Shown: positions 22,328-33,326 of the stretch, piece by piece
Position numbering within the stretch: the stretch's first letter is position 1
Layout: each line of letters starts with the position of its first letter
Source: Maea johnstoni
Lineage: Eukaryota; Annelida; Polychaeta; Spionida; Magelonidae
Reading direction: 5' to 3'
NCBI GenBank assembly: GCA_963942565.1
Contig: OZ012700.1
Location: 1,191,118-1,255,117 of the forward strand
Length of the DNA stretch: 64,000 nt
The notes under the pieces: generated by a model
What the model was told of the DNA's origin: nothing
Databases searched by the model: none
Seen by the model: the letters and a program-made list of their open reading frames with translations, nothing else
Program-made: the position numbers and the translations under genes

Positions 22328-23776
22328 TTAAAATTCATGACTTTCCTGTTTAATGGCTGGAATTTCAGTATTATCATTCTTTTCTTGTTTTATAGGAACA
22401 CACTGTCCTTCCACAACAACCCACTGCTGTGGCCCTACTGACTCTGGGAGTGAAGTTAGAAGTGTCTGCTCTGAGTGTGACTTCACATGCTGTTGTAGGT
22501 ATGAGGTTGTGGTAAATGTCTCACCACATACCACACATTGGAATGGCCTTTCTCCTGTGTGAGTTTCATAATGCTCTATCAGATGTGAAGACTCGGAGAA
22601 CGTTTTATCACATATTTCACACTGGAATGGTCTTTCTCCTGTGTGAGTTCTTTTATGTCTTTTCAGATCTCTAGAGCGGGAGAATGTTTTATCACATATC
22701 TCACACTGGAACGGTCTTTCCCCTGTGTGAGTTCTTTTATGTTGTTTCAGACTACCATCGTGGGAGAATGTTTTATCACATATATCACACTGGAATGGCC
22801 TTTCTCCTGTGTGAGTTCTTTTATGTCGTTTCAGACTACCATCGTGGGAGAATGTTTTATCACATATCTCACACTCGAATGGCCTTTCTCCTGTGTGAGT
22901 TCGTTTATGTCGTTTTAGACTACTATTGTGGGAGAATGTTCTATCACATATATCACACTGGAATGGTCTTTCTCCTGTGTGATTTATTTTATGTGATTTC
23001 AGAATAGAAGACTTTGAGAATGATTTATCACATAAATCACACTGGAATGGCCTTTCTCCTGTGTGAGTTCTTTTATGTTTTTTCAGACTACCATTGTCGG
23101 AGAATGTTTTATCACATATATCACACTGGAATGGTCTTTCTCCTGTGTGAGTTCTTTTATGTCGTTTCAGACTTTCAGAGTAGGAGAATGCTTTATCACA
23201 TATCTCACACTGGAATGGTCTTTCTCCTGTGTGAGTTATTTTATGTTGTTTCAGACTTTCAGAGTAGGAAAATGCTTTATCACATATCTCACACTGAAAT
23301 GGTCTTTCTCCTGTGTGGATTCTCTTATGCACTACCAGTTGTGAAGGCCTGAAGAATGCTTTATCACATTGCCCACACTGGAAAGGTCTTTCTCCTGCGT
23401 GAATTCTCTTATGTGTTACGAGTTGTGAAGAATAGGAGAATGATTTATGACATAAATCACACTGGAATGGTCTTTTTCCTGGGAAGATTGTTGGCACTGC
23501 ATCTTCCTTCAGCCGTTTATATTTTCTTTTATATCCTAGAAGTCTTTCTCGTAAATCGTCTTCAAAGCAGGTGGGAGCGAAATGATCCTCACAGACTCTC
23601 TTGGCAGGAGTAAATTTGAAAGTCTTCGCAGTCCAACCAGCTCCTATATTATGGAGCCATCTGTCAGCTAAATCCGATTTTTCTGGATATTTTTCTGGGT
23701 TAGGAATAATGTAGTATGTTTTCCCAGATTTCTTTCTAGAATCATTGTAGCATCCTGGAGCTTGACAAATCACCAT
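22328..23776 (-). CDS. THAP domain plus 12 C2H2 zinc fingers (gene Z)
   Basis: A 482-residue single-exon frame. Residues 1-98 form a THAP domain: C4 and C9, W40, C62-x2-H65 and the closing AVPTIF motif (93-98), the C2CH zinc and DNA-binding signature. Twelve consecutive C2H2 fingers follow (about 102-440) with standard TGERPF linkers; the helices include YSESLKQ, HDGSLKR, RSRDLKR and TTSYLQQ. The tail repeats the WVVVEGQCVPIKQE block and ends with AIKQESHEF, giving two psi-K-x-E SUMO-type motifs. The final finger and tail match gene Y, so Z and Y are paralogues and only Z shows a THAP domain here. The likely role is a nuclear DNA-binding regulator, possibly with a transposase-derived THAP specificity. 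No frameshift or missing zinc ligand is visible. Confidence 0.93.
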   Translation of the reverse strand: MVICQAPGCYNDSRKKSGKTYYIIPNPEKYPEKSDLADRWLHNIGAGWTAKTFKFTPAKRVCEDHFAPTCFEDDLRERLLGYKRKYKRLKEDAVPTIFPGKRPFQCDLCHKSFSYSSQLVTHKRIHAGERPFQCGQCDKAFFRPSQLVVHKRIHTGERPFQCEICDKAFSYSESLKQHKITHTGERPFQCEICDKAFSYSESLKRHKRTHTGERPFQCDICDKTFSDNGSLKKHKRTHTGERPFQCDLCDKSFSKSSILKSHKINHTGERPFQCDICDRTFSHNSSLKRHKRTHTGERPFECEICDKTFSHDGSLKRHKRTHTGERPFQCDICDKTFSHDGSLKQHKRTHTGERPFQCEICDKTFSRSRDLKRHKRTHTGERPFQCEICDKTFSESSHLIEHYETHTGERPFQCVVCGETFTTTSYLQQHVKSHSEQTLLTSLPESVGPQQWVVVEGQCVPIKQEKNDNTEIPAIKQESHEF

Positions 23777-23796
23777 CTTTGTGCTCAGGTTTTGAG

Positions 23797-24206
23797 CTGT
23801 CCACTAGAGCTGCTGTCCACTAGAGCTGCTGTCCACAAGAGCTGCCGTCCACTAGAGCTGCCGTCCACTAGAGCTGCTGTCCACTAGAGCAGCTGTCCAC
23901 TAGAGCTGCTGTCCACTAGAGCTGCTGTCCACTAGAGCTGCTGTCCACCAGAGCAGCTGTCCACTAGAGCTGCTGTCCACTAGAGCAGCTGTCCACTAGA
24001 GCTGCTGTCCACTAGAGCAGCTGTCCACTAGAGCTGCTGTCCACTAGAGCAGCTGTCCACTAGAGCTGCTGTCCACTAGAGCTGCTGTCCACTAGAGCTG
24101 CTGTCCACTAGAGCAGCTGTCCACTAGAGCTGCTGTCCACTAGAGCAGCTGTCCACTAGAGCTGCTGTCCACTAGAGCTGCTGTCCACTAGAGCTGCTGT
24201 CCACTA
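23797..24206. repeat. 16-bp minisatellite upstream of gene Z
   Basis: About 25.6 units of CTGTCCACTAGAGCTG in direct tandem. Most variation is GAGCTGC against GAGCAGC, with a few early units reading GCCGTCC or CACAAGAG. On the coding strand of gene Z it begins only about 20 bp above the start codon, so it lies in the 5' UTR, in an intron edge or in the promoter. The unit is not a multiple of three and is not translated. Confidence 0.9.
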
Positions 24207-24524
24207 AGCCACATAACAAGCTGTCAAGTGGCTTGGAGGTAGTTGATCAAGGCCGATATCAGTATCACTCGCATATAATTAACATCACTAACTAGGCACA
24301 CTCGCAACAAATATGGCCATCCATCCAGTTACGTTTTAACAGTATTATCTCAGTCATTCTCCTGAGTACAGTTGTAATAAAGGTGTTCTATGAATTACGA
24401 AATTAAGCACATATATCTTTTTAAATTTTGAAGCTAGAGTTCTTGCCGATAAATAGTATATTGTCCAATCCAGATATTGACATACATGCAATAAGCAAGT
24501 GTTAGAAAATAAGAGTTAAACTTT

Positions 24525-24740
24525 AAAGTTCTTTTTCCTGGTAATATATGGGAGTTGTGTTTTAGCTGAGTTTGTTAACAGCAATACGGTGGTATCAACA
24601 AACTTGTCTCATCTGGCTGTTGTTGTTCTTGGGAAGTAATGTGCTCTATCTATAGGACAGCTACAATCCTTCGAAGATATCCAAATAAAAGGTCCACCTC
24701 AATTTCAGATTCTCAAGTACTAGTTTCCTTGGTTCTATGG
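24525..24740 (-). other. Probable leader exon of gene Z
   Basis: Minus-strand sequence from a TTCTTTCCAG acceptor above 24740 is homologous to the leaders of genes X and Y (GGAAAAAGAAC, GTTAACAAACTC and neighbouring motifs). In X and Y this leader runs straight into the finger ATG. Here the minisatellite and the THAP exon lie in between, so splicing must differ. Confidence 0.45.
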
Positions 24741-24930
24741 CTGGAAAGAAAGAGAATAGAGTGATTATAGTGTTTACAATAATGTGGCTAACCCCCCTAT
24801 CTCACTGAGACCCACGCTCTCAACGAACATACCCGGATTTGAAGGTCGCCGTGAGAACGCCTTTTTTGATTGCGCTAAGTCGCCGCAGTCAACGCTTTGT
24901 GTCATTTTGGCATGACCGCTGCGCCTGCGC

Positions 24931-25565
24931 TAGGGCTGTACACCGGTACCCGGTACCAGCACCGTACCTAATACCGTCTCGCAAAATACCAGGGAATACT
25001 CGTTTCAATATTTAACGGTATGCTTATCGGTATTTTGCAAAACACGAACCCATGTCAAACATTCAATACTACGAAGAAATTCAGTAAAAAGTTATACTTA
25101 CGGTTGCCGAACTTGTAAACTTGGAGGGTACGATATTGCGGCGATAGTTCCATCGCCGCTACCATTAGTGAACTTGTGATTCTTATCGCTACCGCATAGT
25201 GGCGCTGTATAATACAGCGCCACTACGCGGTAGCGATAAGAATCACAAGTACACTAATGGTAGCGGCGATGGAACTGTAGCGGCGATGGAACTATCGCCG
25301 CTATATATCGTACCTTCAAGCAGAATGTGGATCTATTCAAGTTAACAAGGTAAGTATGACTGCTTAGTTTTCACATCTGATCACATGTTGTAATTGAAAT
25401 ACCTGACAGACAACAAATACGTTTTAGGTTTATGTCAGGAACTACGCTAAGTGTGTACTTAGCGTAGTTCAAGATACCGATAGCAGTACCGATAAAATAC
25501 TGTATCGTTTCGACGATACCAGTTATGGTACGGTACCGCTTCACCCTTAGCGGTATGCAGCCCTA
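24931..25565. mobile_element. hAT-like non-autonomous element with nested palindromes
   Basis: The ends TAGGGCTGTACACCGGTA and TACCGCTAAGGG...CAGCCCTA are partly complementary, and the 8-bp flanks GCCTGCGC and GCCTGTGC match at 7 of 8 positions. Inside are a 200-bp palindrome (25120-25320) and a short perfect hairpin GAACTACGCTAAGT/ACTTAGCGTAGTTC (25439-25470). No transposase frame is present. Confidence 0.6.
25120..25320. repeat. Large imperfect palindrome
   Basis: Arms centred near 25210 (GCGCTGTATAATACAGCGC) extend about 90-100 bp each way and carry TAGCGGCGATGGAACT. The right arm has an extra 17-bp repeat of that motif. It lies inside the hAT-like element at 24931-25565. Confidence 0.75.
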
Positions 25566-26991
25566 GCCTGTGCAGAGCTGGTCTTGCCTTCCTCATGCTT
25601 GGATCAATGTACTACAAGCGCAGCGCAAACAGGATAATTGTAATAACAACGTAATAAGAGCGTGCCACTATCGTAGTTAGATTGCATGGAACGTAGCTGG
25701 AGCATGCGCAGCTCAATCGTGGTACTATTGTAGTACCATCGCCGCACGAGCGTGTTGCATCCTCTCCATGATGGTGCAAGATAGTGCCCTGTTAGTACGA
25801 CCTTTGCGCTCGCATGCAGCTTGCGCCATGCTGTTGGTGATGCTCTGCGCTGCTACTGCACTTTAAAACAGCCATGATCGCCCTACGCATATTTTAAACA
25901 TGCTTAAAACTTTCCCGCGCTCATTGCGACTACACAGCGATTTCACGGACACCATTACGCTCATCCGTGACTCTACTACGCTCTTTGGTGATTTGTCAAC
26001 ATTTTATCAGATCCTGGAGAGCATGGGCACCAGTGAAATGGGGAGGGGGGGGGGGGCAAAATTTTAAAGCTGAAGCGAGTAAAAATTGCCAGAATTGTAG
26101 TGAAAGTTTACAAAGTGTGCATATCCACATGTGTGAATTATGCGCACTTCGCGCGCACTACATTAATTTTCGCCATGATTCTGGCAATTACTGCTTGCTT
26201 CAACTTTAAATTGTGCCTAACAGGCACCGAACAACCGATTTGAATAAAATAAAGACAATAATTATACAAACAAACAAGGCTAGATAAGAACGTGACTGGT
26301 GTTGGGGGTGTTTCAAGCTATAAATATGCGCGCCCAGTTTTTCTTGGCGCAGATGCTTGTTTTTAAATGCTTAGATCTCTAACGGTGATGGAGGCCAACA
26401 GACCTAGCATATAGCAAACATCAGCTGGTGCCACTAGCAGCGTTAGAGTTGCTCGAACCTGGCTTGAACTAGGTACATGACATCCAAGAATTATAGTAAC
26501 AATTCTGTATTAAATGTGTACCAGAATTATTTAGTCAGAAATTTCTGACACCTGTAGACCAAAATATCTAACTCTATATTTGTCTAGATGTTGATTTTCT
26601 ATGTTAATTTGGCTATTTGGACGTTTATTATGTATGTTCATGATCTTGTTGGCATACAGAGAGAGAGAGAACTTTGGCAGTGTTGAACCAGCAAAAATAC
26701 TGCAGAAGTGTTAGGGACATCTGCTAGTGTCTGCCCTCAAAAAACAATCCATATCCATTCGGACCATGCTTATGTTCAAGCTTCATGCAATTCTACTGAT
26801 ATTCATACTCTGTTCAGTCAACTACGACTGAAATTATTCTCGAAGCCTAAGAAAGACTGCCATGATTCTCGTCATTTTCACAGGCCTTTTACACACAACA
26901 CTTTTGGACAAAACTCTATTTGTAGAGAGACCTTTTTCACCATAGCAACGCTATGCTAGCATGCCGAGTACACTGTTCTGGCAGATCTGAC

Positions 26992-27401
26992 CACAGGGGC
27001 TTGTATCGTTGAGCGGTCACTCGTGAGTCTGAGGCTGGTACTATGAATTGTACCACAGTTGCTTGCCTTCCACCAATCAGAGGCCTCGAAAAGTGTAGGG
27101 TTATAGGACATAACCCACACTTTTCAAGCCTTTGTTCCCTAAGCTGCCTAATACCAAAGGTGTTACCCAAGGGTATACTTTTCTCGGCCTGTGATTGGTG
27201 GAAGGCAGTCAACTGTGGTACAAGCCACATAGACTCCTCGGAAGCTGTGGTGTATGAGATACCCTTGGGGTTACTCGGCTCCGCCTCGTAACACCTTGGG
27301 TATATCCCATACACCACAGCTTCCTTGGGGTCTATCTATCACATAGAGCTATATTACTAGTACGGCTGTGACTACTGTGATCAACGATACAAGCCCCTGT
27401 G
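26992..27401. mobile_element. hAT-like MITE, long form with two internal palindromes
   Basis: It has the same 21-bp inverted ends as 15041-15218, in opposite orientation, and an exact 8-bp target duplication GATCTGAC (26984-26991, 27402-27409). The extra length comes from two internal palindromes, 27050-27221 (ends GTACCACAGTTG) and 27240-27324 (ends GAAGCTGTGGTGTATG). Both contain CCAAGGGTAT-type cores. Confidence 0.8.
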
Positions 27402-27734
27402 GATCTGACCATCAAAATCATAACGTACGTACATGACCAGAGCAAATCCCACTCTACATATATCCCTGTTCTTACCTGAAATGTCACCAGAACGTCGTCA
27501 CCTCCAACCACTATGTCTCACTCCATCTTGAATCTGAAGTTAGGTCAGGGAGTAATCATTAATGTAGCACTTTTAGAGACTAATAGTCTCAAACCAAACT
27601 GTTTTTGGGTGTTTACCGTCCGCTGCTGCCACCTATTGGCAGAGCGGACAACTATTTTGGATCACACGAGATCTGCGGTGATACGGCAGATTGCCCTCCA
27701 TCTATACAAGCGAACAGACGTGTTTACAAGCTAG

Positions 27735-28002
27735 GGTAGGCACCGCAGACCATTTTTTAAATATTATCCAATCCTAACAAATGATATATCATCTGAAAGC
27801 ACATCATCTCAGGATTATAAAAATATAAGTACCATCTTTCTAGGATAAAATTGAGCAGTATAGAGCAGTTTGAAGATGTCAAGGTAAGGGCCCTAAAATT
27901 GACATCTTTTTAAAAAGACCAAAAATGCGTCCCACTAATGCCCCAAAAACAATACACCTGATTATAATTCCAGGAATAGTTTTATTAACCCTATAGGGGT
28001 TA
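27735..28002. other. Spacer without recognisable features
   Basis: AT-rich sequence; I see no gene or repeat family I can name. Confidence 0.4.
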
Positions 28003-28218
28003 CTGAAGCACCATAAAAAGTTAGAAGTCTCAGGTATAAGTGTATGAAAAAACTTGATTTGAGTTGAAAACTTTTTATTTTGAGGAAATAATTTTCCTTT
28101 TTTTTTTACCCTGAAGCACCATAAAAAGTTAGAAGTCTCAGGTATAAGTGTATGAAAAAACTTGATTTGAGTTGAAAACTTTTTATTTTGAGGAAATAAT
28201 TTTCCTTTTTTTTTTACC
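28003..28218. repeat. Exact 108-bp tandem duplication
   Basis: CTGAAGCACCATAAAAAGTT and the following bases to TTTTTTTTTTACC occur twice in direct tandem with period 108 and no differences I can see. This is either recent or an assembly effect. Confidence 0.85.
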
Positions 28219-28535
28219 CTTTTTGGCTGTTCTACCAGTACCCTAACAACCTTATATACACTTGCCTTTTTGTTGTTTGCATGTTGCTGTACATGTACTA
28301 TCTATTTGGTTGTGGTGAACTTTACACTTTCTTCTGCTTTCAGGTGATGGCGTGCCAGTCACCTGAACCTCCCATTCAGTTTATAACCACGCCTGCAACC
28401 CCCTCCTTTCTTATAGTTTCCCACACTAGATATAGATTCTAATCCTTCATACCATTAGATTTTAGATGATTTTGATGTTCTGTCACATGTTTAACCAAGA
28501 AATTTGAAAATTTAGATATAAAAATGATTGAAATA

Positions 28536-28709
28536 CAGGCAACTCTACTTAACCGGACTGATGTGGACCCTAAATTTCTGTCCGGATTAGGCAAAACCTG
28601 GATTATGCATATAGGAATTATATGTATAGGAAGGGACTGGGACCTTCCAATCTGTCTAGTTTAGATGAAAATCCAGATTACACATATCCGGATTAAGCAG
28701 AGTTGCCAG
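28536..28709. mobile_element. pogo/Tigger-like MITE
   Basis: The 174-bp element has inverted ends CAGGCAACTCTACTTAACCG and its near complement, flanked by TA. The length and TA target match the element at 1941-2115, but the sequence differs. Confidence 0.7.
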
Positions 28710-28827
28710 TATAACAATTATACTCCAGTGTGGTGGCAAGCAGTGGGTTGTTGAGGGTCCAAAGCCCCTAAGTGGGGTGGGAGATTGAAATCCAAGACAA
28801 CATTCATTACAATCAAGAACAAGATAA

Positions 28828-30130
28828 GGATCAAGAACAATACATCACAAAACATACAAAAGGAATGATTTACTGGCACAACATATTTAAGATCAATATA
28901 AACAATTTCATTTAACAAGAATATCGAAAAACACCCATTTAGGACAAAAGTATGAATAAAATTAATTCTGCTTTAGTTTAGTTGCCATTTATAAGAAAAT
29001 AGAATGTGTGATCATTTGTGCTAAATATATAAGAATATTATTGTATATATTGAGATAAGGTACATGTATGTTGTGCCAATAAATAATTTCTTTCTTCATT
29101 CAAACGAAAATATTTATCATAATTTGTCTCGTATACACATTTATCTTTCAAGAATATTTTCGAAAAATACCTATCAAGCACAAGAACAAAATACGTCACA
29201 ATATATTCAAAATAAATTATTTATTGGCCAAACATAAATTATCTCAATACAAACAATGTTATTCATCAAGAATGTTTTTTTTAAATACCCATTTTTGCAA
29301 AGTATTATCAAAACATAAATGAATAGCACATAACTTTACTTTTATTTTATCTGGCATTAATAATGACATAGAGCACAAAGATTAACTACAGAATCACTTC
29401 ATCATCACTTTATCACCAAAAAAGTAAAAAAGAGCAAAATCTGAGTCTGATAAGTTAGCCACACATTTTATATAGGCTATATTATGTCGTAAAATTGTCT
29501 AGGAATTAACCCCACATAGTCAAGAACTCGTTGCAAGGGTACTATGCTATTTCTAATGTATTCCTCATACAGAAGCTTTCAGGCAACATATACTTTGTAT
29601 ATTTAAATTGTCAATTAAAAGCAGGACAGGAAAATCTGAGTCTAATAATAATACGTTTATTTGCTGTAATATATTCTAAGAGATTAGCCCAACATTGTTA
29701 AAAACCAACATTCTGCTGCAAGGGTACTTCTGTGATTTTCAATATATTCCTCATTAGAAGAGCTTTCAGGCAATATGAACTTTGTAAAGGTTGAATTGTC
29801 AAGTGAAAACACTGGATAGAGCAAATCTACCTTAATCCATTTCCTTAAAGTAAATAGTTTCTACCGATATAATCAATACTATAAAAATATGTATACTTTG
29901 TATCGACCAAATTAACAAGTATAACTAAAAGCTGGATAGAGGAAAACATAGTTAAGCCGCTAAACTATCTAGTTTAAAACTGTCTATGAATTAACCTAAA
30001 ATAGTTTTCAAAATATGACATCCTGTCGGTAGTGAGGGTTTCTTCTCAATGTATTCCTCATTAGACTGGAGGAGCTTTCAGTCAATATATACATTGTGCT
30101 GGCCAAATTGTCAAATAAATGCAAGATCGA
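28828..30130. repeat. Diverged AT-rich tandem repeats
   Basis: Two repeat families are visible. One (28828-28940 and 29185-29300) shares CAAGAACAA, TACGTCACAA-like and CAAGAATAT boxes. The other has roughly 210-300-bp units between 29440 and 30130, each with TATTCCTCAT, AGAGCTTTCAGGCAATAT and AATTGTCAA boxes. No frame of note is present. Confidence 0.5.
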
Positions 30131-30472
30131 GGAAAAAAGAAGTCAAATGAATTAATCTCACATTGTCTATGGTAAAATTTCCAGCATTTTCAACAATTTA
30201 TTGTCCCAGAATGGTCATCTGTATTACTCATAATTTCCCTGATGTTAAACCTTGTTATAAGAGAATGTTGGAGGATCCAAATGTGTCCAGAAGTCCTCCA
30301 CTACCTCTAGAAATAGATGATCAGCCTTAAAATAACCTAATACATACACCTATACACTTATTTTTAAAATGCGCACTAAATGTTTGGGAATGAAAGGGTC
30401 AAGTCAATTAAAACAACACAGCCACACGCCAATCAAGAGCGCATTACCGCATGACAAAATCAGACAAGAAAT

Positions 30473-30780
30473 TTTCGGCTATGGTCTATCTAACGTTTTA
30501 TAAACAGTAATTACAATTGAATAGATCATTCTAAATTATTTTTTCCCGTAGAATGCGAGAATTAACTCAGATTGGCGATTGAACCGACCCAACAGGGAGA
30601 AATCTAGCCCCAAAGTTCGGTACACTTTTCAAGTGGAGTTAGCAAATAGTAAACAGACTTGATTTATGCGGATTTATACAATTCTCACACAGTTCAGACC
30701 CTTCACTTCAAATTGAGTCTTGTGTGACAACTCAATTCGAAGTAGTTTGAACGCTAGACCATAGCCGAAAGTAGGTCCTC
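30473..30780. mobile_element. TIR element of unknown superfamily
   Basis: The inverted ends TTTCGGCTATGGTCTA and complement bound 308 bp, with a second inner inverted pair (CTTCAAATTGAGT and ACTCAATTCGAAG). No target duplication is clear and nothing is encoded. Confidence 0.55.
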
Positions 30781-30857
30781 TGCGGGTACGTGTTTTTCCC
30801 GCATGTGAAAACAGTACATGCAGCGCCGCGTACCGGCCGCTGCGGTGCCTAGCTAAG
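30781..30857 (+). other. GC-rich candidate first exon with splice donor
   Basis: A short GC-rich block in an AT-rich setting ends CTAAG|GTAAGT, a near-ideal donor on the plus strand. It could be a promoter-proximal non-coding exon. No connected coding exon is identified. Confidence 0.25.
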
Positions 30858-31245
30858 GTAAGTAAAAGTACTTATAATAGCATAATGTCTGTTTAAATGG
30901 CTGTCTCACACATGAAGCACCAGCAGCCCCTCGGTCATTTCACAGCCCATTAATCATGCTGCTGAAAGTGCTTTAAATGGCGCTGCGAGCAGGGTTAAAA
31001 CTTGTAAAATGCAGCCAATGGGGTCCATGGTGATCTGCCTAGTCACGGACCGCCATTTTTAAAAATCCAAATGTTATGAAATGTGATCCCTTTTTTGATC
31101 TTTCTAAGTTTATACTATGCATGCATCCATGCTTCTAGGCATACTTTTTGGGTTAATCGAAGCATGTTTGTAGCATAGGCAAACTATTTAAATATTTATT
31201 GACAAGTTTAGGAAACTTTGAAGGCTATTTTTGCCCCCTGTTTTG

Positions 31246-32576
31246 TTAATGTGAATTGCCTTGTGCCTCTCACTGGGCGGAATTAAGGGATGAAATAAAG
31301 TTTGTCATACCTTTCTAAATCTGTTAATGCCATTTTTTATAAAGATTAACTTCTATTCTAAATTAAAATGTCCTATTTTAAACAAATGGCTTTAGAATAG
31401 ACTTTAAGTCTTTACTTTATTCTAAATTCAAAATCATGTTCACTTGGTGAAAAATCACAAGTCAAATGAGATTTCTATTTTTTATTAAATACCTACCTGT
31501 ATATTCTTTGTTGAATTGCTGTATTTTGATTGTGTAATTCCTGTACATTGCATTTCGTGATATATGACATGTTAAATTGATTATATGTCATGACTGCATA
31601 ACTCGGGATGTTTAGCTTTTAAAGTGCACTCAAAACAAAAATATATATGAAACCAGGGAATTATGAGAGAAAAAGATGTAACATTATCAAAACTAAAATG
31701 GTTGCCCACCCCAGGAACAAAAATACTAAAACCTAATTTCCTGGGTGTCAATCATTATAAATAAAGATAATTCCTGGTAAATTAAATATTAAGAAATAGG
31801 AAAACTCTGTCGTTCTAAATAAGTGACTTATAAATGAACTTTTAGTGCTTAATCTTGGTTCTTCGGGATTGTATTACCAGTCCTGTTGAATCAATCAGTT
31901 AGTGAGTTAATTCTAGCTGAGTGAGCGCTTGACTTGTGGTTTCAGTCAATTTCTTGCGTCTCGTGCTCTTTATTTTTTCGCCGGTTTGCCCGTTTGGCAG
32001 GCGCAAACTTGTTGTTTTCTCGGTTGCGAGGACGTTCAGACATTCTGTCAAGCTGGTTTCATTGGGACCGAAAGGTTACCGGTGGGTATTAGCCAAGATG
32101 GAGTCCATTCCTTGGAGTGGATATAACTCTTAGCGTCTTTCGTTTCTCGGGATCTCTGCATTCGGTGTCGCCGTCCGGACTCACAACTTTGATCTCGCCT
32201 CGTGTCTGAATGCTATTTATCAGACATGAGCACTTGGTCATAGGGTGATTTCTTCGGAATTCTTGACGCATTGAATTGAGGGGAACGGAAGAACCGTTCA
32301 TTTAACTTCACAAAACACCTTCACCTCTGAGAGTCTTTGACATCAGAGTTAACCTTAACTAACTAATATGTTACTCTTAAGGGGAATTTATGTTCTGCAT
32401 AAGTTCACCTTCCCAGACTTGCTGCACACTGTTATATGAAGTTAGCCCCGTGTTTATGTTCATTTCTTGACCCTTTTTCCCTTATATATTTGCAGCTCGT
32501 TCTGAGGATAGGTAGGCTATATAAAAATGCACCTTTAAGATAACAAATTAAACATATTCGAACTAACCCATCCAAA
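31246..32576 (+). promoter_or_regulatory. Probable 5' LTR and leader of the Ty3/Gypsy-type element
   Basis: This region precedes the kinase and gag on the same strand. It contains a TATAAATAAAG box (about 31757-31768) followed by sequence of leader-like composition and acceptor-like tracts (TATATATTTGCAG near 32490). I could not identify the LTR borders or a convincing primer-binding site, and no second LTR is in the window for comparison. Confidence 0.3.
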
Positions 32577-33326
32577 ATGGCTAGTTCCCCCACTGCTGAT
32601 GTGTTTACTATCGCAGTGGAAGGAAATATCGGTTGTGGGAAATCCACATTTCTTAAAAATCTAGGACAATCTGAAATTGTTACTATCCTACCTGAACCGG
32701 TGAGGAAATGGCAGAATTGCCATGGGCATGATATTTTTGGTCTCATGTATCGTGACGCGACTAGGTGGAGATTCTTGTTCCAGTCCTATGTCCAAAAGAC
32801 GATGCTGGAAAATCATACATGTCCCATTGCAGAGCCTATTAAAATTATGGAGAGATCAATCCATAGCGCTCAGGCATGTTTCGTCCAAAATTCTCTTAAC
32901 AATAAAACTATTAGCTTTATGGAGTATGAGATCCTCAAAGAATGGTTTAATAGAATTTTCAAATATTGGCAAATAAAATTAGATCTTGTATTGTATCTTT
33001 GCGCAGATCCGGAAATATATCGCGAAAGAATCACAAAGCGCAGTAGAGAAGGCGAGTCTGGTATTCCGCTTGAATACCTTAATCAGCTTCACTCTCTGCA
33101 CGAAATTTGGCTTAATCAAAACAAATTAAACATGACTACGCCTGTCATTCAATTAAATGCAAACGGTACTCCTACCGATGTGTTAAATTCTTTGTTAAAG
33201 ACCGACGTCAGTACACTTACCAGTTGCAATCACCAAATTAACAAACTCACTCAAATAAGGAATTTAAACTTACAAGTATTTCCCTTTTCTCTCTTTCAGT
33301 GTCGGAAAGACTTAGAGATTACGTAA
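32577..33326 (+). CDS. Deoxyribonucleoside kinase, intronless, upstream of gag
   Basis: The 249-residue frame matches the dNK/TK2/dCK family over about residues 8-205. It has a P-loop GNIGCGKST (16-24) and a catalytic-Glu motif LPEPVRKW (E40). The base-binding FQSYV motif is at 69-73 and the MERS motif at 91-94. The arginine-rich lid ERITKRSREGES is at 150-161, followed by PLEYLNQLHSLHEIWL (164-179). Family members phosphorylate deoxyribonucleosides with ATP in nucleotide salvage. The start ATG (CAAAATGG context) lies next to the conserved core, and length to residue 210 is normal. The last 35-40 residues do not match the family and read towards a pyrimidine-rich acceptor (AG at 33298-33299). 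The frame lies about 70 bp above gag on the same strand, suggesting it is element cargo. A retrocopy landed beside the element is the alternative. Confidence 0.9.
   Translation: MASSPTADVFTIAVEGNIGCGKSTFLKNLGQSEIVTILPEPVRKWQNCHGHDIFGLMYRDATRWRFLFQSYVQKTMLENHTCPIAEPIKIMERSIHSAQACFVQNSLNNKTISFMEYEILKEWFNRIFKYWQIKLDLVLYLCADPEIYRERITKRSREGESGIPLEYLNQLHSLHEIWLNQNKLNMTTPVIQLNANGTPTDVLNSLLKTDVSTLTSCNHQINKLTQIRNLNLQVFPFSLFQCRKDLEIT

Noticed and set aside
23797-24206. CRISPR-like array
   Set aside because: The 16-bp units are contiguous with no unique spacers, in a eukaryotic context. It is a minisatellite.
26708-26959. 83-residue plus-strand frame
   Set aside because: No family resemblance and it overlaps transposon-rich, low-constraint sequence.
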